A program made the position numbers and the translations under genes. From JAXGMQ01 sp040768585 (GTDB lineage: Bacteria > Caldisericota > Caldisericia > JAAYUI01): 64,000 nt of DNA. Where the stretch lies: contig JAXGMQ010000001.1 of the NCBI GenBank assembly GCA_040768585.1, positions 1,922,001 through 1,986,000 of the forward strand, written 5' to 3'. This document shows, one piece after another, positions 59,417 to 64,000 of the stretch. Each line of letters begins with the position of its first letter. The first letter of the stretch is position 1. The notes beneath the pieces are model-generated. The model worked only from the letters and a program-made list of their open reading frames with translations. It searched no databases and was not told the DNA's origin.

Positions 59417-60658
59417 ATGAAGAGATTTGACATATACGACGAAGAGGCTTTAGAGCTTCATAAAAAATACAGGGGCAAAATAGACATCGGTGTGAAGGCT
59501 GACCTTCGCAGTAAGCACGCGCTCTCGGTTTGGTACACGCCGGGTGTTGCTCATCCTTGCAGGATAATAAACAAAAATCCAGAAACGGTCTATGACTATA
59601 CCATCAAATCAAACACACTCGCAGTCGCAACTGATGGTAGCAGGGTTTTGGGTCTTGGCAATATCGGGCCAGAAGCCTCGATCCCTGTCATGGAAGGCAA
59701 AGCCGCCCTCTTTGTGGAGTTTGGCGGGATTGATGCTTTCCCATTGCCAATAAAGGCAAGGACAGTTGAGGAGTTTGTCGCGACCGTAAAGGCAGTTGAA
59801 CCAATGTTTGGCGGAATCAACCTTGAAGACATATCCATCCCACAGTGCTTTGATATCGAGGAAGCGCTCATTCGAGAGCTTGATATCCCTGTCTTCCATG
59901 ATGACCAGCATGGCACAGCTGTTGTCACACTTGCCGGACTCCGCAATGCTCTGAAGCTCCTTAACAAGAAACCAGAGAATCAGAAAGTCATCATATCAGG
60001 CGCCGGAGCATCAGGTTCGGCCATTGCCAAACTTCTTATATCTGCCGGATTTGGCGATGTCATCCTTTGCGATAGGGCAGGAGCTCTCTATGAAGGCAGA
60101 ACCTCGCACATGTACCCCTACAAGGAGCAGCTTGCCAAGATTTCTAATAAGGACAACGTCAAAGGCACACTCGAAGAAATGCTTAGGGGCGCTGATATCC
60201 TCATCGGGGTCGCTTGCCCTGGTCTCATTGAGGGTAGCTATATCTCATCCATGAACAAAGATCCAATTGTTTTCCCACTTGCCAACCCTGACCCAGATAT
60301 CGATCCAGACATCGCAAAGGAATATGGCGCGGCAATAGTTGGCACCGGCCGCTCTGACCTGCCTAATCAAATCAACAACCTTTGCGCATTCCCTGGAATC
60401 ATGCGCGGAGCTCTTGATTCAAGAGCGAGAGTGGTAAATGAGGCGATGAAGATGGCTGCAGCAGATGCTATTGCCGGACTTATGCCAGAGGATAAGCTTG
60501 CTGCTGAGAACATCATTGTTGAGCCATTTACCAAGGGTCTTGCTCAGACTGTTGGCAAGGCTGTTGCCAAAGCTGCGTTTGACTCAGGTGTTGCCAGAAC
60601 AAAATTGACCCTGGAGCAAGTCTGCGAAATGATTGATGAGAGGCTCAAAGGCAAATAA
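59417..60658 (+). CDS. malic enzyme (NAD(P)-dependent malate dehydrogenase, decarboxylating)
   Basis: A 413-residue short-type malic enzyme converting malate to pyruvate and carbon dioxide with reduction of NAD(P). Signatures: YTPGVAHPC, the catalytic Lys region (GKAALFVEFGGIDAFPLPI), GGINLEDIS, FHDDQHGTAV with metal ligands, the nucleotide fold ISGAGASGSAIA, and PDP-IDP-IAKEYGAAIVGTGRSDLPNQ-type C-terminal motif (ATGRSDLPNQ core as GTGRSDLPNQ). Length is typical of the ~400-residue bacterial class, and no phosphotransacetylase domain is fused. AAGGAG lies about 9 nt upstream of the ATG. It may feed pyruvate into fermentation. tgt starts 2 nt after its stop. Confidence 0.95.
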   Translation: MKRFDIYDEEALELHKKYRGKIDIGVKADLRSKHALSVWYTPGVAHPCRIINKNPETVYDYTIKSNTLAVATDGSRVLGLGNIGPEASIPVMEGKAALFVEFGGIDAFPLPIKARTVEEFVATVKAVEPMFGGINLEDISIPQCFDIEEALIRELDIPVFHDDQHGTAVVTLAGLRNALKLLNKKPENQKVIISGAGASGSAIAKLLISAGFGDVILCDRAGALYEGRTSHMYPYKEQLAKISNKDNVKGTLEEMLRGADILIGVACPGLIEGSYISSMNKDPIVFPLANPDPDIDPDIAKEYGAAIVGTGRSDLPNQINNLCAFPGIMRGALDSRARVVNEAMKMAAADAIAGLMPEDKLAAENIIVEPFTKGLAQTVGKAVAKAAFDSGVARTKLTLEQVCEMIDERLKGK

Positions 60659-60660
60659 AA

Positions 60661-61776
60661 ATGAGCTGTTTTACACTGAGTGCGAAATCTGGCAACGCGA
60701 GAGCGGGTGTTCTGACTACGTCACACGGACATATAATGACACCTGTTTTCATGCCAGTTGGCACTCAGGCGACAGTGAAGGCTACAACTCCAGAGATGGT
60801 CGAGGATATCGGTTATTCTCTGATACTCGGAAATACCTATCACCTGATGCTTCAACCCGGAGCCGATCTTGTTGAGGAGGCTGGTGGACTCCACAAGTTC
60901 ATGAACTGGAAACACTCGATCCTCACTGACTCAGGTGGTTTTCAAGTCATGAGCCAGTCAGACCTTCGCAAGGTCACAGACGACGGGGTGGAATTCAAGT
61001 CATTCATAGATGGTTCAAAACACTTTCTTACGCCAGAAAAGTCAATTGAGATTCAGGAACAACTTGGCTCTGATATCGCGATGGTTCTCGATGTTTGCAC
61101 CCCCTATAATACCAAACTTGCTGACTCCAGAAAATCGATGGACATCACACATCGCTGGGCAAGAAGGTGTCTCGATGCTAGAAAATTAGAGGGTCAACTC
61201 ATGTTCGGGATTGTCCAGGGTGGATTCAATCTCGACGACAGAGTTGAATCAGCTCAGGTGATATCGGGGATGGAGTTTGATGGAATCGCTGTTGGGTCTC
61301 TCTCAGTAGGAGAGCCGCACGAGGAAGCAGCTGAGATTCTTGATGTTGTTATGCCAGAACTTCCTAAGGACAAACCTCACTACCTAATGGGGGTTGGTGA
61401 CCAACTTGGCATCATCCAAGCGGTTGAGCGGGGGATCGACATGTTTGATTGTGTGTTGCCAACCAGACTTGGGCGCAACGCATCGGCCATGACAAAACAT
61501 GGGAATCTGAGTATTGCCAAGTCGCGCTATGCCAGAGATTTCTCGCCGATTGAGGAGGACTGCAACTGTTATACCTGCCGTAACTACACAAGGGCATATG
61601 TCAGACACCTATTCAAAGCTCATGAAATGCTTGCGGCGACTCTGACAACAATTCATAATCTGGCATTTCTCAAAAGACTCATAGATGAAATGAGGCAATC
61701 TATTATCGAAAACAGGTTCACTGAATTTGCCAAGGAAAGAAGAACACTGATGGAGTGTGAATATGGTGATGCTTGA
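60661..61776 (+). CDS. tgt: queuine/preQ1 tRNA-guanine transglycosylase
   Basis: The 371-residue enzyme exchanges guanine-34 of certain tRNAs for preQ1, a step in queuosine formation. Catalytic Asp90 in TDSGGFQ, VLDVCTPY, GIVQGGF, DMFDCVLPTR with the second catalytic Asp, and the zinc site CNCYTCRNYTRAYVRHL (Cys-x-Cys-x2-Cys...His) are all present. The Glu usual after VLD reads Val here, a small change. It follows the malic enzyme by 2 nt, so it is presumably in the same operon, and overlaps the HD-domain gene by 14 nt. No queuosine biosynthesis genes lie in the window. Confidence 0.96.
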   Translation: MSCFTLSAKSGNARAGVLTTSHGHIMTPVFMPVGTQATVKATTPEMVEDIGYSLILGNTYHLMLQPGADLVEEAGGLHKFMNWKHSILTDSGGFQVMSQSDLRKVTDDGVEFKSFIDGSKHFLTPEKSIEIQEQLGSDIAMVLDVCTPYNTKLADSRKSMDITHRWARRCLDARKLEGQLMFGIVQGGFNLDDRVESAQVISGMEFDGIAVGSLSVGEPHEEAAEILDVVMPELPKDKPHYLMGVGDQLGIIQAVERGIDMFDCVLPTRLGRNASAMTKHGNLSIAKSRYARDFSPIEEDCNCYTCRNYTRAYVRHLFKAHEMLAATLTTIHNLAFLKRLIDEMRQSIIENRFTEFAKERRTLMECEYGDA

Positions 61777-62416
61777 CAAGATTGCAAATGACCCCTATGT
61801 GATTTCACTTCTCAAGGAGTCAGATAAAACAACGGAGGCAATTGGTTACACGGAGCATGGGCTTGTGCATGCCAAGGCAACCTCTAACACGGCAGTTGTT
61901 ATCTGCAACGGTCTGGGTCTCTCTGAGTGGGAATCAAATGTTGCCGAAGTAGCGTCTTACCTCCATGATATTGGCAACCTTTCGGGTAGAGAAAATCATG
62001 GACAGATCGGGGCAGCACTTGCAGCTCCGATATTGTTGCATCATGACGCAGAACCCGATGAGCTTGCCAGAATCGTTGCTGCCATTGCTAATCACGATGA
62101 CGACAATCCAGTAATCTCTTCTGTCACGACTGCTGTTGTTATTTTGGCTGACAAATCTGATGTTAGACGTTCGAGGGTTAGAGATCAGACAAGCACGACA
62201 ATGGATATTCATGACAGAGTCAACTACGCTGTGCCAGAGGGTGGTCTAACCGTAGAAGCTGGTGTTATCACATTGAGTCTGAAGCTTGACACTGATTTTG
62301 CTTGTTCGGCTGACTACATGGATATCTTCGCGCTTCGTATGAAGGCGATGAGAGCAGCATCAAAATACTTGGGGGCGGAGTTCCAGCTTCTGATAAACGA
62401 CGTTAAAATATACTGA
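61763..62416 (+). CDS. HD-domain protein, putative metal-dependent phosphohydrolase
   Basis: A 217-residue HD-domain protein. His in EHGLVHA, the HD pair in YLHDIGN, H in ENHGQIGAAL and NHDDD further on fit the metal-binding HD fold, with an Asp at LADKSDVRRSR. It lacks GYP or nucleotide-cyclase domains, so it is not an HD-GYP enzyme of standard type. The C-terminal region (about 150-217) is beta-rich and unassigned. The ATG at 61763 follows GGAG inside the tgt end; GTG 61757 is possible but less well spaced. It sits between tgt and thrS. Substrate unknown. Confidence 0.8.
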   Translation: MVMLDKIANDPYVISLLKESDKTTEAIGYTEHGLVHAKATSNTAVVICNGLGLSEWESNVAEVASYLHDIGNLSGRENHGQIGAALAAPILLHHDAEPDELARIVAAIANHDDDNPVISSVTTAVVILADKSDVRRSRVRDQTSTTMDIHDRVNYAVPEGGLTVEAGVITLSLKLDTDFACSADYMDIFALRMKAMRAASKYLGAEFQLLINDVKIY

Positions 62417-62421
62417 GGCAC

Positions 62422-62450
62422 TTAACAAAACAAACGCTATTTGTTATACT
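62422..62450 (+). promoter_or_regulatory. sigma70-type promoter of thrS
   Basis: TTAACA (62422-62427) and TATACT (62445-62450) with a 17-nt spacer, about 33 nt before the thrS ATG. The short leader holds the ribosome-binding site AGGAGG and a 4-5-bp hairpin (AACC-TTATA-GGTT), too small for a T-box. Confidence 0.6.
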
Positions 62451-62482
62451 GTCACGAACCTTATAGGTTAGGAGGATTTGAG

Positions 62483-64000
62483 ATGAAAGTTGCAATCGGA
62501 GAAAAGCTTGTTGAGCTTGAAAGTGGACAAAACATCTTTCAGGCACTAAAGGCAGCTGAAATAGACACGAAGGACGTCTACGCCGCAAGAATTGGGGGGA
62601 GACTTGTTGATTTATCAACATCTCTCACAACCGATTGCACAGTTGAGATAATCACAGCTGACAGCTCAGAGGGCAGAGAGATTTTCCTGCACTCGTCGGC
62701 TCACATTTTGGCGTATGCCGTCATGAAGCTCTATCCTGACACACTCTTTGCGATTGGCCCCGCTATCAAAGATGGGTTCTACTATGATTTGGAATTCAAG
62801 ACCCCAATTGCTGAAGAAGACTTGGCTAAAATTGAAAAAGAGATGAAGGCAATTGTTAAAGAGAATGTCAAGTTTGAGCGTTCCGAGATGAATAGACTCG
62901 ATGCCATAAAGTTCTTCAAAGAGCGAGGAGACAAATACAAGGTTGAGCTTCTTGAGGCTTTGACTGATGAAGCGGTGTCGTTCTACACACTTGGTGATTT
63001 CATAGACCTTTGTAGGGGCCCACACCTTCCATCGTCCCGATATGTTAAAAACTTCAAACTGACCAGCATTGCAGGTGCTTATTGGCGAGGGGATGAGAAG
63101 AATCAGATGCTCACTCGCATCTATGGCACAAGTTACCCGACCGCCGAGGAACTCGATGAGCACATGAAGCGTCTTGAAGAGATAGCCAAGCGTGACCACA
63201 GAATCTTGGGACGAGAGCTAGAACTCTTCACCATTGATGAGACTGTTGGCGGTGGTCTTGTGGTGTGGCTGCAAAACGGTTCAATACTTAGAACAGTCAT
63301 CGAAGATTTCTGGAGAAATGAACACTACAAAAGAGATTACTCCATCCTCTATACCCCGCACATCGGCAAGGCTCAGCTCTGGAGGACATCTGGTCATCTA
63401 GACTTCTATGCTGAGGGTATGTACCCCTCAATGGAGCTTGAGAATGTGGACTACTATGTGCGACCAATGAACTGCCCGTTCCACATGATCAACTACAAAG
63501 CCAAAAAACGCAGCTACAGAGAACTCCCGATGCGAACAGCTGAACTCGGAACTGTCTACAGGTTTGAGCGTTCTGGCACACTCCATGGACTCCTTCGAGT
63601 CAGGGGGTTCACTCAGGATGATGCGCATATCTTCTGCACCCCTGAGCAGCTTGACGATGAGGTCAAAGGTGTCGTCAGATTTGCCATCTTCATGCTTGAG
63701 ACGTTTGGTTTCATGAAGTATGAGATATTTCTCTCAACGAGACCGAAGGACAAGTTTGTTGGGGAGATTGAGAGATGGGATACCGCTGAAAAGGCGTTGA
63801 TCAAAGCTCTTGAGGCGATGAATCTTAAGTACGATGTGGATGAGGGTGGTGGTGCATTCTATGGCCCAAAAATTGACATCAAGATAGTCGATGCTCTTGG
63901 TAGACCCTGGCAAACCACAACCTGTCAGTTCGACTTTAACCTCCCTGAGAGGTTTGACCTTACCTACATCGCTGAGGATGGCAAGGAACACCGACCGTAC
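62483..64000 (+). CDS. thrS: threonyl-tRNA synthetase, 3' end outside window
   Basis: The first 506 residues of ThrS. A TGS domain (1-60) is followed by the editing domain with His70 and His74 (HSSAH), GPAIKDGFYYD and DLCRGPHLPSS, then the catalytic core with GHLDFYAEGMYP, MNCPFH (zinc ligand Cys331), LGTVYRFERSGTLHGLLRVRGFTQDDAHIFC (motif 2 region, zinc ligand His) and YGPKIDI. The motif 3 and anticodon-binding domain lie beyond the window. Normal length is about 640. AGGAGG sits 7 nt before ATG. It has its own promoter after the HD-domain gene. Confidence 0.97.
   Translation, partial: MKVAIGEKLVELESGQNIFQALKAAEIDTKDVYAARIGGRLVDLSTSLTTDCTVEIITADSSEGREIFLHSSAHILAYAVMKLYPDTLFAIGPAIKDGFYYDLEFKTPIAEEDLAKIEKEMKAIVKENVKFERSEMNRLDAIKFFKERGDKYKVELLEALTDEAVSFYTLGDFIDLCRGPHLPSSRYVKNFKLTSIAGAYWRGDEKNQMLTRIYGTSYPTAEELDEHMKRLEEIAKRDHRILGRELELFTIDETVGGGLVVWLQNGSILRTVIEDFWRNEHYKRDYSILYTPHIGKAQLWRTSGHLDFYAEGMYPSMELENVDYYVRPMNCPFHMINYKAKKRSYRELPMRTAELGTVYRFERSGTLHGLLRVRGFTQDDAHIFCTPEQLDDEVKGVVRFAIFMLETFGFMKYEIFLSTRPKDKFVGEIERWDTAEKALIKALEAMNLKYDVDEGGGAFYGPKIDIKIVDALGRPWQTTTCQFDFNLPERFDLTYIAEDGKEHRPY

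Overview
The window is a bacterial chromosome segment of mid-40s G+C by eye, dense in genes, with a full set of housekeeping loci and no phage, transposon, tRNA or CRISPR array that I can see. The organism makes peptidoglycan (FtsI, MurE-like, MurF, GlmM), has lipoproteins and exported stalk-domain (copper amine oxidase N-terminal-like) surface proteins, a bifunctional RelA/SpoT, a DnaE1-type polymerase and a phosphofructokinase with the pyrophosphate-specific signature. Stalk-domain proteins and PPi-PFK point to Firmicutes- or Thermotogota/Caldisericota-like anaerobes, but nothing here fixes the phylum and I do not assign one.

Layout. 1-3.6 kb: end of an HExxH peptidase gene, then an overlapping operon of two lipoproteins, a BtrH_N-like protein and a PHP-domain phosphatase. 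3.7-10.7 kb: a stalk-domain protein, a convergent SRPBCC protein and a 1711-residue secreted subtilase with a putative beta-propeller. 10.9-14.0 kb: relA/spoT, dtd and a metallo-beta-lactamase-fold hydrolase. 14.5-15.1 kb: a LexA-like repressor whose catalytic dyad is missing. 15.1-37.8 kb: the most unusual block. An AT-rich control region and a small excisionase-type HTH gene precede two giant secreted repeat proteins (4450 and about 2724 residues) of the same modular design. The first is coupled to a 19-codon upstream ORF; the second has a hairpin-rich leader. tldD and pmbA follow directly. 40.9-49.1 kb: dnaE, PPi-PFK, an orphan histidine kinase, a DUF4097-like membrane protein and a TlpA-like thioredoxin. 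49.2-56.2 kb: RNase P RNA whose 3' end overlaps rsmH, then ftsL, ftsI, a divergent murE, murF and speE, a shortened division/cell-wall cluster. 56.7-59.3 kb (minus strand): infC-rpmI-rplT-glmM. 59.4-64 kb: malic enzyme, tgt, an HD-domain protein and thrS, which runs off the window.

Translation signals deserve attention. Most genes have a clear Shine-Dalgarno sequence, but three first-in-operon genes (the lipoprotein at 400, relA at 10934, dnaE at 40885) have a sigma70-type -10 box only 6-7 nt before ATG and look leaderless. infC and the histidine kinase appear to start at ATA.

The best candidate for an undescribed system is the 15.1-40.5 kb locus: an AT-rich regulatory region, HTH regulator, leader peptide, paired giant repeat proteins with nested repeat units and a common C-terminal stalk domain, plus TldD/TldE. 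The functional link between these parts is inference from arrangement only.
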